DNA of 64,000 bases from Kitasatospora sp. NBC_01287. Lineage in GTDB: Bacteria > Actinomycetota > Actinomycetes > Streptomycetales > Streptomycetaceae. Of this stretch, positions 33,855-42,262 are shown piece after piece. Under the pieces are notes generated by a model that was not told where the DNA came from, ran no database searches, and saw only the letters and a list, made by a program, of their open reading frames with translations. Within the stretch, counting starts at the first letter, position 1; every line of letters starts with the position of its first letter. The position numbers and the translations under genes are program-made. The stretch lies in the NCBI RefSeq assembly GCF_026340565.1, contig NZ_JAPEPB010000001.1, forward strand, positions 2,294,001-2,358,000, written 5' to 3'.

Positions 33855-34065
33855 GCACGCCCCCCTGCTCACCCCTGTGCGGTCGGGCCCACCGACCGAC
33901 CCGTCCGAGGATAAGGCGTGCCGGACCCGCAACCCCACAACGGGGCGTGAAACTCTCATCTGCGCAGGTCGAAGCCCTGATGAGGGCCTGGTGCGGCCGA
34001 CGGACGTGACTACACTGCAGTCGGACGACCAAGCCCGACCGGTGGGGGGCGACTGTGGGGGACGC
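33855..34065. promoter_or_regulatory. Divergent promoter region of two SARP genes
   Basis: A 211-base spacer shared by the two regulators, with no open gene. Short direct repeats typical of SARP boxes could not be assigned with confidence; no clear dyad seen. Confidence 0.5.
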
Positions 34066-37000
34066 ATGGGTATCCGGCTGCTCGGCCCGGTAGAGCTGCG
34101 GACCGCGGCCGGCGGGCTCGTCGTGCTGCCCGGATCCCAGCGGCGCGCGGTGCTCGCCCTGCTGGCGCTGCGTCAGGGGCGGGTCGTCGCCGTGGACCAG
34201 TTCTTCGAGCTGCTCTGGGGCGAGGAGCCGCCGGCCCGCGCCAAGGCGGCGCTGCAGGGACACGTCGCCGCGCTGCGCAAAGTGCTCGCCGGCACCCCGT
34301 TCACCCTGCACACCCGGATGCCCGGCTACCAGCTCAGCGGACCGGCCGAGCAGGTGGACGCGCTGCGGTTCGAGGCGCTGGCCGCCCTCGCCGGGGAGCG
34401 GGCAGCCGGCGCCCAGCAGGACCAGCAGGCCGACACGGCATCCGCCGGCGGAGCGGCCGCGGCGGCCCGAGCGGGCGACGAGGACCGGCAGGGCGAGGCG
34501 ATCGGGCTGCTGGAGCAGGCACTGAGCCTGTGGCAGGGCGCCGCGCTGGCCGACCTGCCCGACACCGAGCTGCGCCGGGCCCTGGCGAGCCGGCTGGACG
34601 AGGCGCGCACCAAGGTCCTGATCACCTGGGCCGAGCTGCGGCTGCGCCGGGGCACCGGAGCGGTGGCCGTGCCGGCGCTGGAGCAGAGCGTGCGGGCCGA
34701 CGGACTGCGGGAGGCGGTGGTGGCCCTGCTGGTCCGCTGCCTGCACCAGGCCGGGCGGTCCCCCGACGCGCTGACGGTGTACCACCACGCCCGGGCGCTG
34801 CTCAACCGCGAGCTAGGCCTGCTGCCCGGCCCGGAGCTGCGGGCGGCGCTGTCGGAGGTGCTGTCCGAGGAGCCCACCTGGTCCGCCGGACGCACGGGCG
34901 GGCCGCCGGGCGCACGCACGGGCGGGTCCCGGTGGATGGGAACGTCCGTCGTTGGAGCGGCGCCGGGGCCGGGAGCCGCGACGGGGCAGGTTACCGCGCA
35001 GGCGCAGGGACACCCCGACACGGCCGGACACGACGAGACCGGCGAGCGGACCGGCGGGTGGACCGGCGAGCGGACCGGCGAGCGGACCGGCGGGTGGACC
35101 GGCGGGTGGACCGGCGAGCGGGCCGGCGCACCCGGCCGGCCGCTGCCGCGCGAGCTGCCCGCGGCAGCGCCGGCGCCCGACACCGTCGAACCGCCGGCAC
35201 CCCGGCAGCTGCCCCGGCAGCCGGCCGGCTTCGTCGGGCGGGCGCAGGAGTCGCGCCGACTCGACCGCGAGTGCGGGCCGGACCGCACCGGTGACGGACT
35301 GGCGCTGGTGGTCGGCCCCGCCGGGGCCGGCAAGAGTGCCACCGTGATCCGCTGGGCGCACCAGGTGGCCGCGGGCTTCCCGGACGGCCAGCTCTTCGTC
35401 GATCTGCGCGGCTTCGACCCGGCCCGTTCGGCCGACCCGGCCGAGGTGCTCGGCCGGTTCCTGCTCGCCCTGGGCGTGCCGGAGTCCGCCGTCCCCGAGG
35501 ACCGGTCCGGCCGCGCCGCGCTCTACCGCACCCGGACCGAAGGCCGGCGGCTGCTGGTGGTGCTGGACAACGCGGCCGATGCCGAGCAGGTCGCCGAGCT
35601 GCTGCCCGGCGGGCAGGACTGCGCCGCCGTGATCACCAGCCGCAGCACGCTGGAGGCGTTGGTGGTGACCGAGGGCGCGGCCCTGATCCGGCTGGAGGCG
35701 CTGCCCGACGGCGACGCGCTGCGGCTGCTCGAACGCGGCCTGACCCCCGCGCGGGTACGGGCCGAGGCGGCCGCCGCCCAGCAACTTGCCGGCCTCTGCG
35801 ACCACCTCCCGCTGGCACTGCGGATCGCGGCCTCCCGGCTGGCCGCCCGGCCGGACTGGGCGATCGCCGACCTGGTCGCCGAGCTGGCCGACGAGCGCAC
35901 CCGGTTGCTCGCCCTGGAGACCCAGGGAGCGGTCAGCATCCGCACCACCCTGGCCCTGACCTACCGTCACCTCTCCCCCGACGCGGCCGGCCTGCTCACC
36001 GTGCTGGCCGCGCACCCGGGTCCCGAGGTGGACGCCCCGGCCGGCGCCGCGCTGCTCGGCACCGACCCGGCCACCGCCGGCGGGGCCCTGGCCGAACTGG
36101 CCGCCCACCACCTGCTCACCGAAGGCAGCCCGGGGCGCTACAGCCGGCACGACCTGATCCGGCTGTTCGGCGTGGAGCTCTTCGGCGAGCAGCCGGCCGA
36201 GGTCCAACGGCTCAGCGTCGAGCGGCTGCTGGACTACTACCTGGAGGCGGCCCGGCACTGCGCCGAGCAGTTGGAACCGGGCCAGGACGGCCACGGCGAA
36301 CGTGCCCACCGGCCACCGGCACTGCCGAACGCGGTCGACGCCCGCTCCGCGCTCGCCTGGTTCCGGGACGAGGAACCGACGGTCCGCGCGCTGGTCACCG
36401 CCGCCGGAACCGCCGACCCCGAACGGGCCTGGCGCCTGGCCCTGCTGTCGAGCCCGCTGTACTACGGGTCCAGCCTGCTGACCGACTGGCTGAGCTGCCT
36501 GCGCGCGGGCGAGAGCGCCGCCGCGCGGTGCGGCGACCGGATCGCCACCGCGCTGCTGCGCGGCACCCTGGCCAGCGCCCTGACCGGGCTCGAACGCCGC
36601 GAGGAGTCGGTCGGGACGGCCCGCCGGGCGGTCGCCGACACCTCACCCGAGGACGGCTTCGCGCACGTACGCGCCCTGGTCTCCCTCGCGCTGGGCACCG
36701 CCATCATGGGCGACCCGGTGGAGGCCACGCGGCTGACCAGCACGGCGGTGGCACTGGCCGAGACCGCCGGCGATCGCCGCCGGCTCTGCTACGCGCTCGG
36801 GCACGCCGCGGCGGTGAGCCTGATGGCGGGCGACCTGGAGGACGCGGTGCGCCAGGCCCGCGAGGCCAGGTCGCTGCTGCCCGACCGGCCGACCGCGATC
36901 GTGCACGCCTGGTCGCTGCTGACCGAGGCGCAGGCCCTGCACGCACTGGGCTCCGCCGAAGCGGCCGAGCCGCTCTGGTCGCGGCTGCTCGCCACCTGCC

Positions 37001-37236
37001 GGGAGGCCGGGTTCCTGCACCTGCACGCCATCGCCGAGCAGTCCTACGCCGGCTTCCTGCTCTCCCAGGGTCGGGAGCCGGAGGCCGTCGAGCACCTGCG
37101 CTCGGCCGTCGGCCTCTACCGGCTGCACTGCCACCTGGCAGGCGCCGTCAGCGAGTTGCTCGCGGTGATCGAGGACTCGCTGAGCTGCCGGGCGGGCTTC
37201 TCCCCGGCGGCCGGGGAGCAGTCGCAGGCGTTCTGA
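34066..37236 (+). CDS. SARP-type regulator with NB-ARC and TPR domains (second copy)
   Basis: 1056 residues, ATG with GTGGGGGAC upstream. Winged helix GIRLLGPVELRTAAGGLVVL with RAKAALQGHVAALRKVL, then BTAD (about 100-265), a low-complexity linker of repeated GERTG/GWTG units, NB-ARC (VVGPAGAGKSATVIRWAHQ, LLVVLDNAADAEQ, AVITSRST, DHLPLALRIAA) and TPRs to the end. Same plan as the divergent regulator but with a different linker and signal-sensing tail. The target is unknown; the nearest biosynthetic locus is 20 kb away. Confidence 0.95.
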   Translation: MGIRLLGPVELRTAAGGLVVLPGSQRRAVLALLALRQGRVVAVDQFFELLWGEEPPARAKAALQGHVAALRKVLAGTPFTLHTRMPGYQLSGPAEQVDALRFEALAALAGERAAGAQQDQQADTASAGGAAAAARAGDEDRQGEAIGLLEQALSLWQGAALADLPDTELRRALASRLDEARTKVLITWAELRLRRGTGAVAVPALEQSVRADGLREAVVALLVRCLHQAGRSPDALTVYHHARALLNRELGLLPGPELRAALSEVLSEEPTWSAGRTGGPPGARTGGSRWMGTSVVGAAPGPGAATGQVTAQAQGHPDTAGHDETGERTGGWTGERTGERTGGWTGGWTGERAGAPGRPLPRELPAAAPAPDTVEPPAPRQLPRQPAGFVGRAQESRRLDRECGPDRTGDGLALVVGPAGAGKSATVIRWAHQVAAGFPDGQLFVDLRGFDPARSADPAEVLGRFLLALGVPESAVPEDRSGRAALYRTRTEGRRLLVVLDNAADAEQVAELLPGGQDCAAVITSRSTLEALVVTEGAALIRLEALPDGDALRLLERGLTPARVRAEAAAAQQLAGLCDHLPLALRIAASRLAARPDWAIADLVAELADERTRLLALETQGAVSIRTTLALTYRHLSPDAAGLLTVLAAHPGPEVDAPAGAALLGTDPATAGGALAELAAHHLLTEGSPGRYSRHDLIRLFGVELFGEQPAEVQRLSVERLLDYYLEAARHCAEQLEPGQDGHGERAHRPPALPNAVDARSALAWFRDEEPTVRALVTAAGTADPERAWRLALLSSPLYYGSSLLTDWLSCLRAGESAAARCGDRIATALLRGTLASALTGLERREESVGTARRAVADTSPEDGFAHVRALVSLALGTAIMGDPVEATRLTSTAVALAETAGDRRRLCYALGHAAAVSLMAGDLEDAVRQAREARSLLPDRPTAIVHAWSLLTEAQALHALGSAEAAEPLWSRLLATCREAGFLHLHAIAEQSYAGFLLSQGREPEAVEHLRSAVGLYRLHCHLAGAVSELLAVIEDSLSCRAGFSPAAGEQSQAF
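35044..35130. repeat. 15-bp and 12-bp tandem repeats in SARP linker
   Basis: Alternating GGCGAGCGGACC and GGCGGGTGGACC units, read as GERT and GGWT. They lie between the BTAD and NB-ARC coding parts. Confidence 0.85.
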
Positions 37237-37633
37237 CGGTCCACCTGATCGATGGTCCGGGCACAGACGGTGCTAGTGCCGATGGTTCACTCGACCAATG
37301 GTCGGGATTTCGATGGTTCGGGTTTCGACGGTCCGTGAGCAGATGGACCAGGAGCAGATGATCCGGGAGCAGATGATCCAGGAGTCGATGGTCAGACTGT
37401 CGACAGCCTCTACATCGAGGACCCGGCGGCCGACGGTCTGCACGCTGACGGTCCGGTGACCAATGGTTCGGCAATCGATGACCTCGTGACCGATCGACCA
37501 CCCGACCGACCGACCGATGGCCTGCCAGGTCAATACCCCGGCACTCGATGATCTGCCAGGTCGATGATCTGTGTCCCCGACGGTCTGGCATGTCGATGGT
37601 CTTCGGATCGACGGTCTTCGGATCGACGGTCCG
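37237..37633. repeat. Gene-free stretch of degenerate GATGGTC/GATGATC repeats
   Basis: About 400 bases with lower GC than the surroundings. GATGGTC, GATGATC, GACGGTC and TGACCGATCG variants recur every 9-20 bases throughout, including an almost exact CAGGTCGATGATCTG repeat near 37555. Open frames across it are of low complexity and have no ribosome sites. It lies between the SARP stop and the ECF sigma stop, so it is a 3'-3' spacer. Confidence 0.65.
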
Positions 37634-38284
37634 TCAGGCCGCCGTACCGGGCAGTGTGGGCGCGGCCGGGGCGGTGCGGTCGGCCGACCGCACCGCGGGG
37701 GCGTACTCGTGCTGCGCCGCGAGGACCGGACGCAGCGCCCGGATCGCGTAGAAGTTGCGGGACTTGACCGTGCCCGGCGGGACCCCGAGCCGCTCGGCCG
37801 CCTCCACCACCGACCTGTCCTTCAGGTGCAGCTCGACCAGCACCTCGCGATGGTGCGGCTGCAGCCTGTCCAGCACCTGGCTGATGTCCCGGGAGGCGAG
37901 CACCTGCTCGTAGGGGTCCTCGGCGAGCGGGCGGTCCTCCAGCATCTCGCCGGCCACCTCCTGGGCGCGGGCAGCGGCCATCCGGAAGTGGTCGATGGCG
38001 ATCCGCCGGGCCACGGTGAACAGCCAGGGGCGGCTGTGCTCGGGCCCACGGGAGATCGCCTCCGGGTGCTGCCAGGCACGCAGAAGGGTCTCCTGCAGGA
38101 TGTCCTCGGCCTTGCCGCGGTCACCGTTGGTCACCCGCAGCAGGGCGCGCAGCAGGTAGCCGCCGTGCAACCGGTAGAGCTCGGCGAGTGTCTCCTGGTC
38201 GAGGGTGGGACGCGCGGCGGGCTCGGCCGTGGCGGGCGGCAGGGCCGAGGGCGCGGAGGACGGGGCGACTGGCTGTGTGGACAC
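37634..38284 (-). CDS. ECF-type RNA polymerase sigma factor
   Basis: 216 residues, GTG start with an AGAGG site. Region 2 reads LYRLHGGYLLRALLRVTNG, AEDILQETLLRAWQHPEA, PWLFTVARRIAIDHFR; region 4 reads LDRLQPHHREVLVELHLKD then AAERLGVPPGTVKSRNFYAI. Region 3 is absent, as in ECF factors. The N- and C-termini are Pro/Ala-rich. It should direct polymerase to a small regulon; no zinc-finger anti-sigma gene is adjacent, so its control is unclear. The next minus-strand gene upstream is a small unknown. Confidence 0.93.
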   Translation of the reverse strand: MSTQPVAPSSAPSALPPATAEPAARPTLDQETLAELYRLHGGYLLRALLRVTNGDRGKAEDILQETLLRAWQHPEAISRGPEHSRPWLFTVARRIAIDHFRMAAARAQEVAGEMLEDRPLAEDPYEQVLASRDISQVLDRLQPHHREVLVELHLKDRSVVEAAERLGVPPGTVKSRNFYAIRALRPVLAAQHEYAPAVRSADRTAPAAPTLPGTAA

Positions 38285-38640
38285 GGCGCACTACCTCTTG
38301 ATCCGGCGGGGTCTCGGTGCGGGCCGACGAGCGGCCTCGCGAGGCCGGGCTGGGCTTTCCCGACCTCGCTACTCATACGTTGCCGGGCCGCGCCAAGGTC
38401 GCACCAACGAGTCGCCAACGTCAGCGCCAATGCCGGCGCCAACGTCAGCACCAACAGCAGCACCAACAGCACTGCACGACCGCGCGGCATTGACGTCCGG
38501 CGGGGCGGCTTTGGCGCGACCCGGAACCGGGCCGGTGCGGCTCGCGTCAGTACCCGTGCGGGCCGGTGCGGCTCGCATCAGTGCCGGTGCGGGGCCGGTG
38601 CGGGGCCGGTGCGGGGCCGGTGCGGGGCCGGTGCGGTGGC
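38285..38640. repeat. Sigma-factor promoter spacer with two repeat arrays
   Basis: No gene is supported here. It contains a GCCAACGTCAGC-type array (38414-38468) and an exact 11-bp array CCGGTGCGGGG of almost five copies (38584-38636). The sigma factor promoter should lie in the first 100 bases. Confidence 0.75.
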
Positions 38641-38997
38641 TCAGTCGAGGTTGAGCGCACGGATCAGGTGCTGCACTCCGTCCTCGCCGCGGCGGGCGAT
38701 CAGCAGCGCGACCCAGGCGCCCAGCGTGCCGCGGTCGGCCGGTGACCAGGTCGGGGCGGACGGGTGCTCGTCCACCACCAGGGCCATCGCCAGCCGCAGC
38801 AGTTCGGGCGGCGGGGTCGGTTGGCTCTGCTCGTCGGGCAGGCCGAGCAGGGCGAGCCGCCGCGCGACGTCGATCACCTCGGCCGCCGACGCCACCGGGA
38901 CCGGCAGCGCGGCCGGACCCGGCCGGCTCTCCGGCGGCTGTCTCAGCAGGGACGCGATGAACTGCTGCGGCCCGTGTGCCGCCCCGTCCCGGGACAT
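38641..38997 (-). CDS. Small hypothetical protein
   Basis: 118 residues from the ATG with GGGGAGAGG upstream; a longer frame extends into the spacer without a site. Mostly helical and soluble (AAEVIDVARRLALLGLPDEQ, PPELLRLAMALVVDEH, GTLGAWVALLIARRGEDGVQ). No recognised domain. It lies between an ECF sigma gene and the MinD-like gene and could belong to either unit. Confidence 0.55.
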   Translation of the reverse strand: MSRDGAAHGPQQFIASLLRQPPESRPGPAALPVPVASAAEVIDVARRLALLGLPDEQSQPTPPPELLRLAMALVVDEHPSAPTWSPADRGTLGAWVALLIARRGEDGVQHLIRALNLD

Positions 38998-39069
38998 TGG
39001 TGCCTCTCCCCCTGTCCCACGGCGGGACGTCCGCCCGCGCAAGGGCCCGACCTGTCTACCTGTCATGAC

Positions 39070-39120
39070 ACCCGGTTGGGAGTGCCACCCAGGAGGGACG
39101 GTACCGGGTGGCAACCGGGT
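39070..39120. promoter_or_regulatory. Two-part inverted repeat in divergent spacer
   Basis: ACCCGGTTG and GCCACCC on the left pair exactly with GGGTGGC and CAACCGGGT on the right, with a five-base bulge. It lies between divergent genes and may be an operator or an attenuating hairpin. Confidence 0.4.
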
Positions 39121-39224
39121 TCAGCAGGTGCCAGGTGGGTCGGCGGCTGAACCCGGCCGGTTCGGGAGGCCGTTATCCCTGACTGGACGGGGGTGGTGGG
39201 ACGGACCGAAAACCGGGAGAACAC

Positions 39225-40739
39225 GTGACGGTTCTTGTCGACAGCTTCGCGGGCACGGCGGCGCCCCTGGGCCGGGCGAGCGGCGTGCTGGGTGCGCTGC
39301 GCCCCGGGCCGGACGAAGAACCGTTCGGTGCACCGGACTACACACCGCTCAGCTGGCCCGCCCCGGTGCCGCTGCTCGACCGCACGCCGCTGGATCCCCT
39401 GGGCACGGTGCTGATCCCGCCGACGGAACGGGTGCTGCCGCTGCTCCGGACGGGCGAGGCGCCGGCCGAACCCGGGCTGCCGATGCCTGGATTGCCACTG
39501 CCCGGATTGCCACTGCCCGGATTGCCACTGCCAGGGGCGGCGTTGCCCGGGCTGCCGGTACCAGGGGTGCCGCCACACCTGGAGCTGCCGCCCTACGTGC
39601 AGTTGCCGCCCGGTGCCCCGGTGCCCGGCGCTGTCGCGCCGCCCACCGACCCGCCGAGCCTGGCTGCCCCGGTTGCCGCCCCGATTGCCACCCCGATTGC
39701 CGCGCCGGTTGCCGCCCCGGGGCGGGTGGTCCCGTTCCCGGACCGCGGGCTCGGGCACGCCGCCGCCCTGGAGCTCAACTCCGAGCGGCTGCTGCGCCGC
39801 CCCGCACCGCGCGGCCCCCGCGCCCTGCGACTGCCCTTCGCCGGCAGCCAGGAGGAGCAGCGGCGCCTGCTGGAGCGGATCCGCACCCCGCTGGCCGGCT
39901 GCCACCGGATCACGGTGCTCGGGCACGCGGCGCAGACCGGGCCGAGCGCCGCCACCCTGGCCCTGGGCACGCTGCTGGCCACCCACCGACCCGACCGGGT
40001 GATCGCCCTGGACCTCGCCGTGCCCGGCCCCGGCGGCCCCGGCGGCCCTGGCGGCCCCGATGGCGGCGGCGGGCAGGCGGTCGCGCTGGGGCACCGGGTG
40101 CGGCGCGAGCACACGCGGACGCTCGCCGAACTGCTCGCGGTGCTGCCCGCGCTGGGCACCTACCAGGACGTGCGCCGGTTCACCTCGCGGGCGGCGAGCG
40201 GCCTGGAGGTCCTGGCCGAGCTGCCGGGCGCGCCGAGCCACGGTTTCGACGAGCACGGCTACCGGCAGGTGCTGGCGACCCTGAGCAGCCAGTACCCGGT
40301 GATCCTCAGCGACGCCGGGACGGCGGCGGACGGTGTGCGACGCGCGGCGGTCGAACTCGCCGACCAACTGGTGGTCTGCGCGAGCGCCTCGGTGGCCGGC
40401 GCGAGGGGAGCCACGGCACTGCTGGACCAGTTGGTCGCACAGGGGCACGGAGAGCTGGTCCGCGACAGCGTCACCGTGGTCGCGACCGGCCCCGGTCAGC
40501 TCGCCGAGGGTGACCGGCCGCTGCCCGCACAGGAGTTGGCCGCGCACTTCCGCACCCGCTGCCGCGGCGCGGTACTGCTCCCGGCGGACGGCCACCTGGC
40601 GGCGGCCGACGAGCTGGACCTGGCGCGGCTGCGGCCCAAGGCCAGGCAGGCCTGCCTGGAACTGGCGGCGCTGGTCGGCGAGTCGATGGCCCACCAGCAC
40701 CCGGGCGGCACCGGCACCTGGCATCCGACCGGCTGGTAG
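39225..40739 (+). CDS. MinD/ParA-like protein with degenerate P-loop (type VII secretion associated)
   Basis: 504 residues, GTG with GGGAG upstream. A Pro-rich head with tandem PGLPL repeats and APVAAP/APIATP units (about 85-165) precedes a MinD-like alpha/beta domain: RITVLGHAAQTGPSAATLAL, DRVIALDLAVP, VILSDAGTAADG, ADQLVVCASASVAGARGA. In intact relatives (EspI/MinD-like proteins of ESX clusters) the first motif is KGGVGKTT; here from residue 233 it is GHAAQTGPSAAT, without the Lys, so ATP hydrolysis is doubtful. It is convergent with the mycosin-like gene and probably belongs to the same secretion-type locus. Confidence 0.75.
   Translation: MTVLVDSFAGTAAPLGRASGVLGALRPGPDEEPFGAPDYTPLSWPAPVPLLDRTPLDPLGTVLIPPTERVLPLLRTGEAPAEPGLPMPGLPLPGLPLPGLPLPGAALPGLPVPGVPPHLELPPYVQLPPGAPVPGAVAPPTDPPSLAAPVAAPIATPIAAPVAAPGRVVPFPDRGLGHAAALELNSERLLRRPAPRGPRALRLPFAGSQEEQRRLLERIRTPLAGCHRITVLGHAAQTGPSAATLALGTLLATHRPDRVIALDLAVPGPGGPGGPGGPDGGGGQAVALGHRVRREHTRTLAELLAVLPALGTYQDVRRFTSRAASGLEVLAELPGAPSHGFDEHGYRQVLATLSSQYPVILSDAGTAADGVRRAAVELADQLVVCASASVAGARGATALLDQLVAQGHGELVRDSVTVVATGPGQLAEGDRPLPAQELAAHFRTRCRGAVLLPADGHLAAADELDLARLRPKARQACLELAALVGESMAHQHPGGTGTWHPTGW
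39486..39540. repeat. 18-bp tandem repeat in MinD-like gene
   Basis: Three near-exact copies of an 18-base GGATTGCCACTGCCC-type unit, encoding Pro-Gly-Leu-Pro-Leu units of the Pro-rich head. Confidence 0.9.
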
Positions 40740-40818
40740 GCACGCTCCCCCGACACGAGCAGGAGCGGGAACAGGAACAGGAACGGGCTCGGGAGCCGGC
40801 GGAAGAACTGAAGCGCGA

Positions 40819-40862
40819 GCGGTGCGGCGGCCGGGGGTGGGCTCCCCCGGCCGCCGCACCGC
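40819..40862. terminator. Perfect 19-bp-stem hairpin, bidirectional terminator
   Basis: GCGGTGCGGCGGCCGGGGG pairs perfectly with its complement across a six-base loop (TGGGCT). It lies between the ends of convergent genes, so it can stop transcription from both sides. Confidence 0.85.
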
Positions 40863-40876
40863 ACCCGGCGGACTCC

Positions 40877-42262
40877 TCAGGAGCCGTCCTCGTCGAACTC
40901 CCGCCGGGCGCCCGGGGCCGGCGGCCGCCAGCCGCGGGAGCGCCCGCGCGGCACCACCACCGCACCGACGCCCGCGACGACGATCACCGCCAGCGCGCCC
41001 AGCGCCACGGTGCCCGCCTGGCGGGGTGCCGCGGAGGCCCGCGGCACGGGCGGCATCACGAGCCGCTGGGACGGAGCGGGGGTGACGGACGGCGCGGGGG
41101 ACGGGGCTGCGGACTGGTCCGGCAGGACGGCGGTGACGGCGGCCACCGGGTCCACCGAGCCGTAGCCGGTCTGCGGGTCGGGCACCGCGCCCGCCGAACG
41201 ATAGGCGGTGGCCTCCAACCGGCGCGCCAACTGAGGCTCCGTCAGTTCTGGCCGGTAGCCCAGCGCCAGGGCGGCTGAGCCCGCCACGAAGGCCGCCGCG
41301 AAGCTGGCCCCGGCCCCGGTGTAGTAGCCGCCGCCCGCCGGGCCGACGCTCATCACCGCGTCGCCGGGGGCGGCCAGGTCCACCCGGCCGCCCACCGCCG
41401 CCCCTCCGCTCTGCGGGAGGATGCCGCCCGGGCCCAGGTCGCGGACCGCGAGGACCTCGGGGTAGGCGGCCGGGTAGACCGGCGCGGGCGGCGGCGGGGA
41501 GGCGCCCGCCGCCTGCGGCACGGCGTCCGCCGCCGCCGGGGCGGCGATCAGCGCGCCCTTGCCCACCGCGTAGCGCACCGCCGCCAGGAGCGCGTCACTG
41601 CCTGCGGGAACGGTCACGCCCACGTCGATCACCCGGGCACCGCGGTCGGCGGCGGCCCGGATCCCCTGGGCGAGCAGGTCCGCGGTGGTGGCACCGGTGG
41701 GGTCGGCGACGCCCACGGCGAGGATCCGGGCGCGCGGCGCGAGGCCGGCGAAGCCCGTGTCACCGCGCTGGTCGGCGGCGATCAGACCGGCCAGGAAGCT
41801 GCCGTGGCCCACGCAGTCGCGCGCCGGGTCGCCGCCGCCGGTGAGCTTGGCGGCGTAGTCGACCCGACCGGTCAGCAGACCGGCTCCGTCGGCCACGCCG
41901 GAGCCGAGCACCGCCACCGTCACGCCCGCGCCCTGGCTCAACGGCCAGACCTGGTCGGGTCGCAGGAAGGTCTGCGCCCAGGGCGTGAGCTGGTTGCTCT
42001 TGGCCGAGGCGGGCAGACAGGCCGGCTGCTGGCCGCTCTGGTCGGTGCGCAACTGGCTGACGCCGGGCAGGGTGTCGCCCGCCGCCGATGACGACGACGA
42101 GGACGACGAGGACGAGGACGGGGACTGCGGGGACGACGGGGAGGAGGACTGCGAAGACGGGACGGAGGCGTCGGCCCGCGCCAGGCCGGCCGGCAGCAGC
42201 AGGCCGCCGGCCAGCAGTGCGGCGGTGGCGGCCCGCCGACCAGCGGCGCCGGCGGACCTCAC
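40877..42262 (-). CDS. Mycosin-like subtilase (S8) lacking catalytic Asp, probable pseudoprotease
   Basis: 461 residues, GTG overlapping the upstream stop (GTGA). Signal peptide ([21 protein letters not shown]), a Ser-rich stretch, an S8 domain, and a C-terminal membrane anchor ([19 protein letters not shown]) with basic tail: the exact plan of type VII secretion mycosins. His153 ([10 protein letters not shown]) and Ser320 (GASFAAAF) remain, but the Asp box reads AVLGSGVAD with Gly120 where D is required (one base change, GAC to GGC), and the oxyanion Asn region reads IAAPAAAD instead of AAxGN. It may be a structural remnant that stabilises a secretion complex, as shown for the non-proteolytic role of mycosins. 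Confidence 0.88.
   Translation of the reverse strand: MRSAGAAGRRAATAALLAGGLLLPAGLARADASVPSSQSSSPSSPQSPSSSSSSSSSSSAAGDTLPGVSQLRTDQSGQQPACLPASAKSNQLTPWAQTFLRPDQVWPLSQGAGVTVAVLGSGVADGAGLLTGRVDYAAKLTGGGDPARDCVGHGSFLAGLIAADQRGDTGFAGLAPRARILAVGVADPTGATTADLLAQGIRAAADRGARVIDVGVTVPAGSDALLAAVRYAVGKGALIAAPAAADAVPQAAGASPPPPAPVYPAAYPEVLAVRDLGPGGILPQSGGAAVGGRVDLAAPGDAVMSVGPAGGGYYTGAGASFAAAFVAGSAALALGYRPELTEPQLARRLEATAYRSAGAVPDPQTGYGSVDPVAAVTAVLPDQSAAPSPAPSVTPAPSQRLVMPPVPRASAAPRQAGTVALGALAVIVVAGVGAVVVPRGRSRGWRPPAPGARREFDEDGS

Noticed and set aside
37273..37533. Minus-strand open frame of 86 codons with Ile/Ser/Thr-rich repeats
   Set aside because: It has no ribosome site; the frame follows from the degenerate GATGGTC repeats and resembles no protein family.
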